Below, piece by piece: positions 54,129 through 63,238 of a DNA stretch of 64,000 bases. The notes beneath the pieces are model-generated. The model was not told the origin of the DNA. It saw only the letters and a list, made by a program, of their open reading frames with translations, and made no database searches. Location: positions 50,127 to 114,126 of the forward strand of contig JAAWRC010000002.1 of the NCBI GenBank assembly GCA_022800815.1, given 5' to 3'. Origin of the DNA: Lachnospiraceae bacterium (GTDB taxonomy: Bacteria > Bacillota > Clostridia > Lachnospirales > Lachnospiraceae). The first letter of the stretch is position 1; each line of letters begins with the position of its first letter. The position numbers were made by a program, and so were the translations under genes.

Positions 54129-54665
54129 ATGGCAGGTTATAGAAAGCTTGGAAGAACTTCCAGCCAGAGAAAGGCGCTTCTGCGCAATCAGGTGACGAAT
54201 CTTCTGTATCATGGAAGGATCGTTACCACCGAGGCGAAGGCGAAAGAGATTCGCCGGATCGCCGAGGGCCTGATCGCTTTGGCGGTGAAGGAAAAGGATA
54301 ATTTTGAAGAGGTTACCGTGACTGCAAAGGTTCCGAGGAAGGACAAGGACGGCAAGAGAGTCAAAGAAGTGGTGGACGGCAAGAAGGTGACGGTATTTGA
54401 CGAAGTGCAGAAGACCATCAAGAAGGATCTGCCCGGCAGGCTTCACGCTCGCAGACAGATGCTGAAGGTGCTGTATCCCGTGAAGGAAGTCCCGAAGGAA
54501 GTTGCCGGACGCAAGAGAAACACAAAGACCGTGGATATGCCGAAGAAGCTTTTCGAGGAGATTGCGCCCAAGTACGTGGACCGCAAGGGCGGCTACACCA
54601 GAATCGTGAAAATCGGTCAGAGAAAAGGCGATGCGGCCATGGAAGTGCTCATCGAGCTGGTATAA
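54129..54665 (+). CDS. rplQ: 50S ribosomal protein L17 (long form)
   Basis: Exit-site protein. 178 residues rather than the roughly 120 of Bacillus L17: the core [20 protein letters not shown] and C-terminal [20 protein letters not shown] are normal, with a central insertion (about residues 62-135, rich in Lys/Val/Glu) that is typical of Lachnospiraceae L17. GGAGG 7 bases before ATG 54129. The spacer before it contains a CAGACGGCCA/TGGCCGCCTG hairpin (about 54069-54105). Last gene of the cluster. Confidence 0.95.
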   Translation: MAGYRKLGRTSSQRKALLRNQVTNLLYHGRIVTTEAKAKEIRRIAEGLIALAVKEKDNFEEVTVTAKVPRKDKDGKRVKEVVDGKKVTVFDEVQKTIKKDLPGRLHARRQMLKVLYPVKEVPKEVAGRKRNTKTVDMPKKLFEEIAPKYVDRKGGYTRIVKIGQRKGDAAMEVLIELV

Positions 54666-54693
54666 ATTCAGAAGTCAAATAAGCGAACGGAAG

Positions 54694-54730
54694 AGAGACC
54701 GTTTTCCGGAAGAGGAGGGCGGTTTCTTTT
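54694..54730 (+). terminator. Terminator of the alpha operon
   Basis: AGAGACCG (54694-54701) pairs with CGGTTTCT (54720-54727), followed by TTTCTCT, 29 bases after the rplQ stop. Confidence 0.6.
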
Positions 54731-54845
54731 CTCTATATGATAAAATGAATACTCCTTCATAGGCTTGGCAGACAGCATCACCGCTGCCCGGAAGGTAAAG
54801 GGGGATGCGAAAATTGCCTTTATCGAAAAAAATTGAATTTACTAC

Positions 54846-54873
54846 TTGACTATTTTCCAGAACGTGCTAAACT
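54846..54873 (+). promoter_or_regulatory. Promoter for tRNA-Val
   Basis: TTGACT (54846-54851), 16-base spacer, TAAACT (54868-54873) with TGC just upstream (extended -10). Ten bases before the mature tRNA start. Confidence 0.65.
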
Positions 54874-54883
54874 AGAGAAGTAC

Positions 54884-54957
54884 GGAAGCATAGCTCAGCT
54901 GGGATGAGCGTTCGCCTCACACGCGAGAGGTCATGGGTTCGAGCCCCATTGCTTCCA
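54884..54957 (+). tRNA. tRNA-Val (anticodon CAC)
   Basis: A 74-nt cloverleaf: acceptor GGAAGCA / TGCTTCC, D stem GCTC/GAGC, anticodon stem TTCGC/GCGAG with loop CTCACAC (anticodon CAC, reading GUG), T arm ATGGG-TTCGAGC-CCCAT, discriminator A. CCA is not encoded. It has its own promoter and terminator. Confidence 0.95.
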
Positions 54958-54970
54958 GGATAAGAGAAAG

Positions 54971-55008
54971 CCGGAATTGCTGGTAGAATCAGCAAACTCC
55001 GGTTTTTT
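54971..55008 (+). terminator. Terminator after tRNA-Val
   Basis: CCGGAATTGCTG (54971-54982) pairs with CAGCAAACTCCGG with a small bulge, followed by six T residues. Confidence 0.85.
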
Positions 55009-55335
55009 CTATGGAAACATGGTTGGAGGACGGGAGCATGTGGGAAAATATGGGCTGATGGAATGGGGCATTGACGGGAGAGAAGAAATACAGCATGAAA
55101 CAGATCGCCCCCTACGACAGTGCGTCATTCATCATTACCGGGCACGCCAGGGAGAGGGTTCCCTTCCGCTTTGCGAGAGCTCTCTCGGAGTAGGAGTATT
55201 TTTCCAAAAAGGAAAAAACAGTTGAAAGAAATTGATTTTTCAGGTATAATAAAACAATATGGAAGACATTCAGGGACCGAGACTGTCTGAGCTTTCAGAC
55301 GGTCTTAAATAACGAGAAAAAGAGGGATGGATGTT
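55009..55335 (+). promoter_or_regulatory. Gap with chemoreceptor promoter and leader hairpin
   Basis: A strong promoter, TTGAAA (55222-55227) and TATAAT (55245-55250), spacer 17, precedes the chemoreceptor gene. In the leader AGACTGTCTGA (55280-55290) pairs with TCAGACGGTCT (55295-55305), 11 bp. Upstream of the promoter a 32-codon frame (55095-55193) occurs without a ribosome site; I do not call it a gene. Confidence 0.75.
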
Positions 55336-57003
55336 ATGAAAAATTCGATCAAAAGATCCGTGTGGATACGGATGGCAGTGATTTTCGTGGCGATCGTGAT
55401 CTGCGGAGTGGCAACCTCCGTAGGTTTGTCGATGATCCGCAGCTATACGGACGACACGGAAGAGGCGACGGAGATCCACTCTGTGGCCCTGGCGGCGGAG
55501 AAGGCACATTTCAGTTGGCTTGAAAATCTGAGCTCCGCCATCAGTTTCGGCACGGAGTTTACGGGAAGCACAGATTATACGGCCTGCGACCTGGGCCACT
55601 GGCTGTACGATACGGATCGCTCCACGATTCAGGATTCAAAGATCAGTGATCTGATGGATCAGATGATCCCGATTCATCAGGCGATCCATGAATCGGCGAC
55701 CGAGATCCTTGCCCTGAACGAGACGGATCCGGATGCGGCGGATGAGATGTACGTGAATCAGACCAAGAAGAACGTCAGCACTCTGGTGGGACTTTTGGAG
55801 CAGGTGGTCAGCGATTCCAGTGCGGACATGGCCGATTACCAGACGGCGTTGCAAAATGCGATTCTGATTACGACCGTGGTGGCTCTCGTGACCGTACTTA
55901 TCATCATTATTGCCAGCCTGGCGCTGATCCGCTATGTGATGTCCAAGATTGTCCGTCCGATCGTTACGATCACGGAGGACAGTAAGCTCCTCTCTCAGGG
56001 CAAGCTGGATTTTGAGATCAGGGTTGACAATACGGACGAGATCGGTGTGCTGGCTCAGAGCCTGAACGAGGCGGCCAAGACCTTGTCTTTGTACATATCG
56101 GATATCTCGGAGAATTTGAATGCGATCGCCCAGGGGAATCTGGCCAGGAAGCCTCAGCTCAGCTACATCGGGGATTTCGTGGAGATTCAGAATTCTACGG
56201 ATGTCATTTTGCAGCAGTTAAATGATACCATGTCTCAGATTCAGATGGTTGCCGTTCAGGTCGGCAGCGGTGCCGAGCATGTTTCCAGCGGCGCACAGGC
56301 GCTGGCCCAGGGTGCCACGGAGCAGGCCAACGAGGTCGACACGCTGGTGGAGACGGTGGAGAGAGTCTCCGGGCAGATCGGCGACAATGCGAAGAATGCG
56401 GATGCGACCAGCCACCAGGTGGACCAGGTGGAGAAGCAGGTCGGGCTTTGCAACCAGCAGATGCACGAGATGTCCCAGGCTATGGAGGAGATCAGCGGAT
56501 GCTCCAATGAGATCGAGCACATCATCAAGACCATCGACGACATTGCCTTCCAGACCAATATCCTTGCACTGAACGCAGCGGTCGAGGCGGCCCGCGCCGG
56601 TACGGCCGGAAAGGGATTTGCGGTAGTTGCAGACGAGGTGAGGAATCTGGCGGCAAAGAGTGGCGAGGCCGTGAAGAGCACCTCGGAGTTGATCGCCAAA
56701 ACCCTGAACGCAGTTGCCAACGGCGTTCAGCTGACGGAATCCACCCAGAAGGCCCTGAGCGACGTGGTGGAAGGCACGCAGCTTGTGATCGGACAGATTC
56801 ATGCAATTTCCCAGGCCTCGGCGGAACAGGCCGAATCCATCGGTGGAGTCAGCGAGGGAATCTCCCAGATCTCCAGCGTGGTCCAGAGCAATTCTGCTAC
56901 CTCCGAGGAGAGTGCGGCGGCCAGCGAGGAGCTTTCCAGCCAGGCTCAGGTGCTCCGCAATCTGCTGGAGAAATTCCAGCTTGAGGAGAGTAACGGCTAC
57001 TAA
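55336..57003 (+). CDS. Methyl-accepting chemotaxis protein with a CZB-like zinc sensor domain
   Basis: A 555-residue chemoreceptor. TM1 about 12-32, TM2 about 173-197, then HAMP and a cytoplasmic signalling hairpin whose tip is [20 protein letters not shown]. The segment between the helices contains the chemoreceptor zinc-binding (CZB) pattern: His58 in AHFSW, Cys84 in ACDLGHWLY, and His114/His118 in HQAIH. CZB domains bind zinc and tune responses to zinc or hypochlorous acid; most lie in the cytoplasm, but here the topology puts it outside. ATG 55336 is preferred by spacing from GAGGGA. It presumably signals through the CheA/CheW encoded nearby. Confidence 0.9.
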   Translation: MKNSIKRSVWIRMAVIFVAIVICGVATSVGLSMIRSYTDDTEEATEIHSVALAAEKAHFSWLENLSSAISFGTEFTGSTDYTACDLGHWLYDTDRSTIQDSKISDLMDQMIPIHQAIHESATEILALNETDPDAADEMYVNQTKKNVSTLVGLLEQVVSDSSADMADYQTALQNAILITTVVALVTVLIIIIASLALIRYVMSKIVRPIVTITEDSKLLSQGKLDFEIRVDNTDEIGVLAQSLNEAAKTLSLYISDISENLNAIAQGNLARKPQLSYIGDFVEIQNSTDVILQQLNDTMSQIQMVAVQVGSGAEHVSSGAQALAQGATEQANEVDTLVETVERVSGQIGDNAKNADATSHQVDQVEKQVGLCNQQMHEMSQAMEEISGCSNEIEHIIKTIDDIAFQTNILALNAAVEAARAGTAGKGFAVVADEVRNLAAKSGEAVKSTSELIAKTLNAVANGVQLTESTQKALSDVVEGTQLVIGQIHAISQASAEQAESIGGVSEGISQISSVVQSNSATSEESAAASEELSSQAQVLRNLLEKFQLEESNGY

Positions 57004-57052
57004 GTTTCGTCCGTGAGAATAGAGACCCCCAAAAAATATGACTGAATAAAAA

Positions 57053-57097
57053 CAAAGGCCTACATCTTCCCGCGGCCAGGGGAGATGTAGGCCTTTG
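57053..57097. terminator. Bidirectional terminator
   Basis: A 19-bp stem with one mismatch (57053-57071 with 57079-57097) between the convergent chemoreceptor and C39-like genes. On the minus strand it is followed by TTTTTA; it ends the che-side transcript. Confidence 0.85.
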
Positions 57098-57179
57098 TCT
57101 ATGTGGATGTAATAAAAAATATGCCTGTCGTCTGCTGAAAATGATTGTCATCTGTCAGAAGCTCGTGAGCCCAACGATT

Positions 57180-58196
57180 TCAGGGATAGGAGATGGCCCA
57201 AAGGGGAGCACCGTCGTCACTGGAATGTTTCAGTTCCGAGAGAAGCAGGTGTAAGTCCCACTCCATCTTGGTGTTCTCAAAGTTAGCACAGTCCGCAATA
57301 TGAACATTGCCGTTTTCCAGGATATTGGTGACAATCACAAAGTGTCCGTCATTGGAAAAGGTGCCCCTTCCCATCAGGGCAACTAAAACATGGCCGGAGC
57401 GAAGCAGCTCCGCAGCCGTTTCATAGTCGGCGTCGGCGACGCTCTCCACCTGAAGTCCGTAAGCGGAGAGGGCGCCGGGAATGATTCCATGGCGGGAACC
57501 GTTATTGGGGGAGTGATAACCGTTGATGGCGGCCCACTCCGCCAGATTCGGAGGGATGACGTCATACTCGGTAAAGGCGTTAATCAGCATGGCGACGACG
57601 GTGGGGCCGCAACCATACTGGTACATGGCATCTGTGCCTCCGTAGAGATAGCTTCTCCAGCGGTTGTCCCCCTGATTGTAGTAGAGCATGGGCCCCATAG
57701 CCGAATCCAGCATGACCAGATAATCGTCGTTCAGGAAGACTTCCTCGTCCGTCTGACCGATATGACTGACATCGCCCTGGGAGGAAGAGAAGGTGATCAG
57801 GGGAATTTCCGGTTCGACAGCTGTAGTCTCCTTCTGTGGCGGAGGAAGCGTCTTTGCGGCGGTGATCACTGCGGGAACCGCCTCCATGGCGGAAGTGACG
57901 GTCGAGTGGTGTACCGAACTTTGCTGCAGGTTCCGGAAAGCGGGGACACTCTGTAATGGCGGCTTTTCCTCAGATTCCCTAGCCCCTGCCAGCTGCCTGG
58001 CAAAACCCTGAACCGCAAGGGCGGTACGGGTGGCCTCGGAGGGATAAAAATAAAAAAACAAGCTGATTACGATGGTGGCGGAGGCAGTAAGACAACCGCT
58101 GATTAAAAGGGCATGAAGCAAATGGCTTCCGAGCGAGCGTCCGGAAGCCTTATGTTTTTTCTTATTTTCATAGTCCCAAAGTTCTTTTTTTCTCAT
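57180..58196 (-). CDS. C39-like family cysteine peptidase, membrane-anchored
   Basis: A 338-residue protein with a cytoplasmic basic start, one membrane helix (about 28-52, ALLISGCLTASATIVISLFF), a Pro/Thr-rich linker, and a papain-like C39_2 domain: YYNQGDNRW, catalytic Cys in YQYGCGPTVVAMLINAF, His in GHFVIVTN and Asp in HIADCANF. Such proteins sit outside the membrane and cleave peptides or process the wall; the substrate is unknown. It follows cheB on the same strand with 50 bases between, so it may be the last gene of the che transcript. GAGGA lies about 14 bases upstream, a weak site. Confidence 0.82.
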   Translation of the reverse strand: MRKKELWDYENKKKHKASGRSLGSHLLHALLISGCLTASATIVISLFFYFYPSEATRTALAVQGFARQLAGARESEEKPPLQSVPAFRNLQQSSVHHSTVTSAMEAVPAVITAAKTLPPPQKETTAVEPEIPLITFSSSQGDVSHIGQTDEEVFLNDDYLVMLDSAMGPMLYYNQGDNRWRSYLYGGTDAMYQYGCGPTVVAMLINAFTEYDVIPPNLAEWAAINGYHSPNNGSRHGIIPGALSAYGLQVESVADADYETAAELLRSGHVLVALMGRGTFSNDGHFVIVTNILENGNVHIADCANFENTKMEWDLHLLLSELKHSSDDGAPLWAISYP

Positions 58197-58246
58197 AGGT
58201 CAGAATCATCCTCACAGGAGTTGAAAGCACCGTGGAGACCGGCGCC

Positions 58247-59371
58247 TTATTTTTGAGAGGCCAGTCTGGCGATCACGGTGGAAGCGACGGCATTTAAGGA
58301 AACCTGCGTACATACCGCACCGATCTTGTAGGCTTCCATGGGCATGCCGTAGACGACACAGGATTCTTTGTCCTGACCGATGGTGTAGGCTCCATTTTTT
58401 CGCATCCGGAGCATCCCGGCGGCGCCGTCGGCGCCCATCCCGGTAAGAATCACACCGATCGCCTTGTCACGAGCGATGCTGGCTACGGAATCAAAGAGCA
58501 CGTCGACGGAGGGACAGTGCCCGCTCACTTTCTCCGAGCCTGAACAACTGACGGAGTAACCGTTTCCCATACGGACCAGACGCATCTGCATTCCGCCGGG
58601 GGCGAGCAGAGCCAGGCCGGGCTGGACTCGGTCTCCATGCTTGGCTTCCCGTACCTCCACCTTGCAGAGCCGATTCAGGCGCTCGGCATACATGGCCGTG
58701 AATCCCGGCGGCATATGCTGGGTGATGACGATGCCCGGCATTTTCGCAGGAAATTGCTGCATAACGGCGAGGATCGCTTCGGTTCCTCCGGTGGAAGCGC
58801 CGATGGCAAGGATCGTTTCATCACTGAAATTGCCTCCCTTTAGGGAAAGATTTCCGGCGGTTCTTCCCATTGCCATACCGGCCGCAGGGGCGGGAGCAGT
58901 GAAGCTGCGCATCCCACCAGCAGTCTTTTGGGTGACTGCGCCGTCTGAGATAATAAAGCCCTGCGCCGTGGGGAGGCGGACGCGGGAATGGGAGGCAACA
59001 ACAACCTTGTTGATCAGGGTTGCAAGAAACGCATCTCTGCGGATACCGTTTTGATCATCGGGTTTTCGCACGAAATCGACGGCGCCCGCCGCCAGAGCGT
59101 CGAAAACCTTCACGTTCAGTGAAGACACGAGGACGACGGGGATCGGATGCTTGGGCAAAAGCTTCTTTAAAAACTCCAGTCCCGTCATTCCTGGCATCTC
59201 GATATCCAGAGTCAGGACATCCGGCTTATAAAGAGGAATCTTGTTCATGGCATCCATGGCATTGATCGCAAAGCCTACCACGTCGAAACGAGAATCGGCG
59301 GATAAAGCGTTGATTAGTAATGTCCGAAACATGACGGAGTCGTCAACGACCATTACCCTGGTTTTTTTCAT
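58247..59371 (-). CDS. cheB: Chemotaxis protein-glutamate methylesterase CheB
   Basis: Removes methyl groups from (and deamidates) chemoreceptors in adaptation. 374 residues: N-terminal receiver (VMVVDDSVMFRTLL, acceptor Asp in LTLDIEMPGM), linker, and methylesterase domain with Ser in AIGASTGGTEAI, His in ITQHMPPGFT and Asp in TGMGADGAAG. AAGGGGG is upstream of the ATG at 59371. Fourth che gene of the minus-strand cluster. Confidence 0.95.
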   Translation of the reverse strand: MKKTRVMVVDDSVMFRTLLINALSADSRFDVVGFAINAMDAMNKIPLYKPDVLTLDIEMPGMTGLEFLKKLLPKHPIPVVLVSSLNVKVFDALAAGAVDFVRKPDDQNGIRRDAFLATLINKVVVASHSRVRLPTAQGFIISDGAVTQKTAGGMRSFTAPAPAAGMAMGRTAGNLSLKGGNFSDETILAIGASTGGTEAILAVMQQFPAKMPGIVITQHMPPGFTAMYAERLNRLCKVEVREAKHGDRVQPGLALLAPGGMQMRLVRMGNGYSVSCSGSEKVSGHCPSVDVLFDSVASIARDKAIGVILTGMGADGAAGMLRMRKNGAYTIGQDKESCVVYGMPMEAYKIGAVCTQVSLNAVASTVIARLASQK

Positions 59372-59444
59372 AACATCATGCCCCCTTGCATGTGAAAAAT
59401 CCTGTTCTATCAAACGTATTTCATATTCAAAAATCTATCTCTGA

Positions 59445-60263
59445 TCAGACTTTCTGGTAAATGGCGGGCAGTACATATTTGTAAGGACAGGTGGCCTTAT
59501 TAAGCCCTTCGGAATGCCCGATAAAGAGGTAGCCGTTTGGCACGGTCACGTTATAAAAGCGGCGAACAAGGGCCTCTTTGGTGGGCTGATCGAAATAGAT
59601 CATGACATTTCTGCAGAAGATCAGGTCAAAGGGTCTGCGGAACTGGATCGGATCCATCAGGTTGAAGGTTCGGAAGATCACGTTGTTCCGGATTTGCGGG
59701 GCGATCGTGAAGGAACCGTCCGGCTTTTTGGTAAAATACTTGCGCTGCCAGGTGGCGGGAAGTTTTGACAGGGCTTCCGCCTCGTAGGAGGGATTCATGG
59801 CCGAACTTAAGATGTTCTGAGAGATGTCCGTAGCCAGAATCCTCGTGTCCCAGGAGCCGCCCTTGTTGGCAAAATATTCTTTCAGGTACATGGAGATGGT
59901 GTAGGGCTCCTCCCCGGAAGAGCAACCTGCGCTCCAGATGGAAATCGAATGGTCCGACTGATGTCTGCGCTCGATGGCGGGGAGCACCGTCTGCTGTAAG
60001 AACTCAAAATGCTCCTCTTCCCGTAGAAAATAGGTGTAGTTGGTGGTCAGCTTGTTGAGAAGGACCGTCGTGCGGTCCTTGTCCTTGCCGGAAACAATCT
60101 CGTCCACGTAAGCGGTGAAGCTGGAATATCCCTCCGCCCGCAGGGTGTTGGACAGACGGCTGACGATCAGTTGCTTTTTTTTGCTTAAGTCAATCCCGTA
60201 GTTTTTTTGTATGTAGGTATACAAACGGTGAAAATCGGCATCACTTAAACTCAAGGTTATCAT
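59445..60263 (-). CDS. cheR: Chemotaxis protein methyltransferase CheR
   Basis: SAM-dependent methylation of chemoreceptor glutamates. 272 residues: N-terminal helical domain (IQKNYGIDLSKKKQLIVSRL), the SAM-binding ISIWSAGCSSGEEPYTISMY, and FDLIFCRNVMIYFDQPTKEA; ends in the usual HSEGL block. AAGGAG upstream. With cheB it provides methylation-dependent adaptation for the receptor encoded opposite. Confidence 0.95.
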   Translation of the reverse strand: MITLSLSDADFHRLYTYIQKNYGIDLSKKKQLIVSRLSNTLRAEGYSSFTAYVDEIVSGKDKDRTTVLLNKLTTNYTYFLREEEHFEFLQQTVLPAIERRHQSDHSISIWSAGCSSGEEPYTISMYLKEYFANKGGSWDTRILATDISQNILSSAMNPSYEAEALSKLPATWQRKYFTKKPDGSFTIAPQIRNNVIFRTFNLMDPIQFRRPFDLIFCRNVMIYFDQPTKEALVRRFYNVTVPNGYLFIGHSEGLNKATCPYKYVLPAIYQKV

Positions 60264-60357
60264 AAATCAAGCACTCCTTTTTTTATCCTCTGGAAAAGCA
60301 GACTTTCTCTGCGATCTTCCTTTATGCATGAGAATGCACAAAAGTTGAAAAAGCGGA

Positions 60358-60843
60358 TCAATACCGCTTTTCCAACAGAACGTTACAGTCAAAGGACATC
60401 ATTACTTTCCCGTCACCCAGGTCGATCATACCATTTAACAGCTCCTGCTGCCGTTTGACCGGGATGGGACGAACCTCCCGGAAGTCAATATCCAGAACCC
60501 GGCACACGGAGTCAATGACGATGCACAGGGGGACCGAATCGATATCCAGGTGGATCATGCAGGTCTTGCCGGTGTACTCAGCCGGAGGTTTATCCATGCA
60601 CAGGCGCATGTCCAGAACCGGAAAGATCTGGCCCCGCAGATTGATCATGCCCTTCACGAAGGAAGGAACCATGGGAAGGGGCGTGATCGGATAATCGTTT
60701 ACGATCTCTACAATATAATCGGTACTGAGAAACAGGATGAGATCGTCCACCTGGAACGAAAGGCAGCGTTCAACGGTGCTGGCTTCTTCCTGGGCAGACG
60801 CCTCTTCCGCATCTAAATTTACATTGGTCATTTGTTCTGACAT
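60358..60843 (-). CDS. cheW: Chemotaxis coupling protein CheW
   Basis: Scaffold linking receptors to CheA. 161 residues: two SH3-like subdomains with SFQVDDLILFLSTDYIVEIV, PMVPSFVKGMINLRGQIFPV and LDMRL, the signature. An N-terminal acidic/Ala extension of about 25 residues is slightly long. AGGAGG upstream; 15 bases after cheA. Confidence 0.95.
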   Translation of the reverse strand: MSEQMTNVNLDAEEASAQEEASTVERCLSFQVDDLILFLSTDYIVEIVNDYPITPLPMVPSFVKGMINLRGQIFPVLDMRLCMDKPPAEYTGKTCMIHLDIDSVPLCIVIDSVCRVLDIDFREVRPIPVKRQQELLNGMIDLGDGKVMMSFDCNVLLEKRY

Positions 60844-60858
60844 GGTTTCTTCCTCCTG

Positions 60859-62979
60859 CTATTTTTCATTGACGGCGGCGCCATAAAGGCCCAGCACATC
60901 GAGGATGATGCTGATGCTGCCGTCTCCCAGAATCGTGCAGCCGTTGATACCGAAGTTCTTAAGTTCAAAGGAGTTCAAGTAGGTGGGGAAGGGCTTCACC
61001 ACTACCTGCTGTTCCCCGATCAGCTGATCGACGAAGATGCAGTAGGAACGGTCGTTTGCCTCCACCCAGAGCAGGATCCCTTCTTCCAGGTTTTCGATCT
61101 CCGTCTCCAGGTTGAAAAAGCGGTGCAGACGGACGATGGGATAGAAGCTGTCCATGCGGGCCACCATCTCATTGCCATAATCATCATAGATGATTTCGTC
61201 CGAGGTGATCTTGAAGGACTGCATGATGTTGGCGATGGGAATCGTGAAGATGGATTTGCCCACAGTCACCTTCATACCGTCCATGATCGCAAGGGTGAGC
61301 GGAATCCGCATGGTGACGGTGGTGCCGGAACCAAGCTCGCTGTCTAAGGCAAAGGTGCCGCCGACGGACTCGATGTTCTTCTTCACCACGTCCATGCCGA
61401 CACCCCGACCGGAAAACTCCGTGACCGTCTGGTTGGTGGAAAAGCCGGGAAGCATGATCAGGTTCAGGGCTTCCTTCTTGGTGTACTCTTCCGCCGGCTT
61501 GGTGAGCAGGCCCTTCTCTGCGGCCTTGGCTAAAAGCTTGGCGGGATCCATGCCGTAACCGTCGTCGGTCACGGTGATGACGACCTCACTGCTGGTATGG
61601 GTGGCGGCGAGGACCAGGGTACCCTGGGGATCCTTGCCGGCCTGGATTCGCTCCTCCTGGGTCTCCTCAATGCCGTGGTCCATGCTGTTGCGGACGATGT
61701 GCATGATGGGATCCTGGATGTTGTCCACAATATTCTTATCCATCTCGGTGTTTTCGCCTTCAATGATGAGACGGACGTCTTTGTTTAATTTCTGTTTCAT
61801 ATCCCGGACGATCCGGTTCATCTTCTGGAACACGCCGGAGATAGGTACCATCCTGAGGGACATGGCGATATCCTGCAGATCATCAGTCAGCTTCCGAAGC
61901 TGCCTGGCGGACTTCATGAAGTTGTCAAAGCTGTCCCTGGAAAGCTGATTTAATTCCGGTGCGGAGGTGACCATGGATTCGGTGATCACCAGCTCGCCGA
62001 CGATGTCGAGCAGACTGTCTAATTTCATGACGTTGACGCTGATCAGATTCTGCTTCACAGGCGCATGAGCTTTGGCCGGAGCCGCCGCAGGAGCCTTGGC
62101 GGGGACAGCCGCCGGTTTGCCGACAGGAGCGGAGACTTCCTGTTTCGCAGGAGGCGCCTCCTGTGCCTGAGCATCGGAAACAGTCGGAGCCGGTGCGTCC
62201 GCTTTCTTTCCGGGATTTTCCAAAATCTCGTAGGAACGGATATGTGCCTGGGTCTTTAATACGGACTCTGCCTGTTCCGCATCCTCCTGGGAATCAAAGG
62301 CCACGTAAAATCCATTCTCAACAATCTCTGCGCTGGTATCCGGATTGGTCTCCACGTCCGGCGGATAACAGCGGAACACGAAAGCATCCTGGAGCGCATT
62401 GATAATCATAAATGCGTACAGGTTTTCCATGCCGCTTCCCTCTTCCAGATAAATATGAAGGAAGGCGGCGGCATCCGGATCCTCCGGCATGCCGGGCGCT
62501 GTGGTCTTTTCACCGGAAGAGGGGGCCTCGGCCGCCGTCTCCTCGGGGGCTTCCTCCGTCGTATTGCTGATCTTTTTCAGGAATGCGTTGATCTCGCTGG
62601 CAAAGGAATCGATTTCCGCATCCGCTGACAGGGGAGATCCCTCCTCGACCTTCTGTACCTCGCTCCTCAGATAATCGCCGGAACGGAACATCAAATCAAA
62701 AAGTTCTTTTTTATGCTCCGGGTCCAGAGACTCGATGCCCTTATCACGGATATAGAAGAATAAATCCTCGATGTGGTGGGCAATCGTGGCAAGGGAATTG
62801 AACTCCATCATAGCAGAGGAGCCCTTGATCGTATGCATACTGCGGAAAATTTCATTTACGTCGTCTGATGAGAAATCTCCGATTTTTTCATCATTCACCA
62901 ACAGTTCGTCCAGAGCGTCCAGCAAAGAGTTGGTCTCGTAAAGGTATGTTTCGAGCATGGCTTCCATACCATTATCCAT
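60859..62979 (-). CDS. cheA: Chemotaxis histidine kinase CheA
   Basis: Central kinase that phosphorylates CheY and CheB. 706 residues: HPt domain with His49 in FRSMHTIKGSSAMM; a P2-like region about 180-260; an Ala/Pro/Lys-rich linker about 265-300; dimerisation P3 (LISVNVMKLDSLLDIVGELV); kinase P4 with IMHIVRNSMDHGIE, VTDDGYGMD and FSGRGVGMDVVKKNI; CheW-like P5 at the end. No cheY, cheC or cheD is in the window. First gene of the minus-strand cluster. Confidence 0.96.
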   Translation of the reverse strand: MDNGMEAMLETYLYETNSLLDALDELLVNDEKIGDFSSDDVNEIFRSMHTIKGSSAMMEFNSLATIAHHIEDLFFYIRDKGIESLDPEHKKELFDLMFRSGDYLRSEVQKVEEGSPLSADAEIDSFASEINAFLKKISNTTEEAPEETAAEAPSSGEKTTAPGMPEDPDAAAFLHIYLEEGSGMENLYAFMIINALQDAFVFRCYPPDVETNPDTSAEIVENGFYVAFDSQEDAEQAESVLKTQAHIRSYEILENPGKKADAPAPTVSDAQAQEAPPAKQEVSAPVGKPAAVPAKAPAAAPAKAHAPVKQNLISVNVMKLDSLLDIVGELVITESMVTSAPELNQLSRDSFDNFMKSARQLRKLTDDLQDIAMSLRMVPISGVFQKMNRIVRDMKQKLNKDVRLIIEGENTEMDKNIVDNIQDPIMHIVRNSMDHGIEETQEERIQAGKDPQGTLVLAATHTSSEVVITVTDDGYGMDPAKLLAKAAEKGLLTKPAEEYTKKEALNLIMLPGFSTNQTVTEFSGRGVGMDVVKKNIESVGGTFALDSELGSGTTVTMRIPLTLAIMDGMKVTVGKSIFTIPIANIMQSFKITSDEIIYDDYGNEMVARMDSFYPIVRLHRFFNLETEIENLEEGILLWVEANDRSYCIFVDQLIGEQQVVVKPFPTYLNSFELKNFGINGCTILGDGSISIILDVLGLYGAAVNEK

Positions 62980-63105
62980 TACATAACACCGCCTTCATTC
63001 GTTTTTTGTGTGTTCTCAGAAAAATAGTCCTTCTAAAAAGATATCGACAAAAACTGAGAATATATAAGGAAAACGCAGGGCCTTCCCTTTTTTGCCTCTG
63101 CTACC

Positions 63106-63134
63106 ATTGTATACGATACGGAGGAATTTTTCAA
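63106..63134 (-). promoter_or_regulatory. Promoter of the cheA cluster
   Basis: On the minus strand TTGAAA (63129-63134) and TACAAT (63106-63111), spacer 17: a sigma-A-type rather than sigma-D (flagellar) promoter. The leader is about 120 bases. Confidence 0.65.
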
Positions 63135-63167
63135 TGAGAAAATGAAGCTTAGATCCCGGAGCCTGCC

Positions 63168-63196
63168 TTGAATTTGGATTTGACTTGTAGTATGAT
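63168..63196 (+). promoter_or_regulatory. Promoter of the CobW-family gene
   Basis: TTGAAT (63168-63173) and TATGAT (63191-63196), spacer 17, about 43 bases before the ATG. No clear zinc-regulator (Zur) palindrome was identified by eye. Confidence 0.6.
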
Positions 63197-63238
63197 ATGG
63201 AAGAGACAGAATATCTTTGGAGAAAGGAAGCGTTTCAT

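Noticed and set aside
55095..55193. 32-codon frame (MKQIAPYDSASFIITGHARE...) before the chemoreceptor promoter
   Set aside because: No ribosome site close to the ATG, no recognised similarity, too short to support; left as noncoding.
54977..55225. 82-codon frame overlapping the tRNA terminator
   Set aside because: Starts inside the terminator hairpin of tRNA-Val and has no family resemblance or ribosome site.
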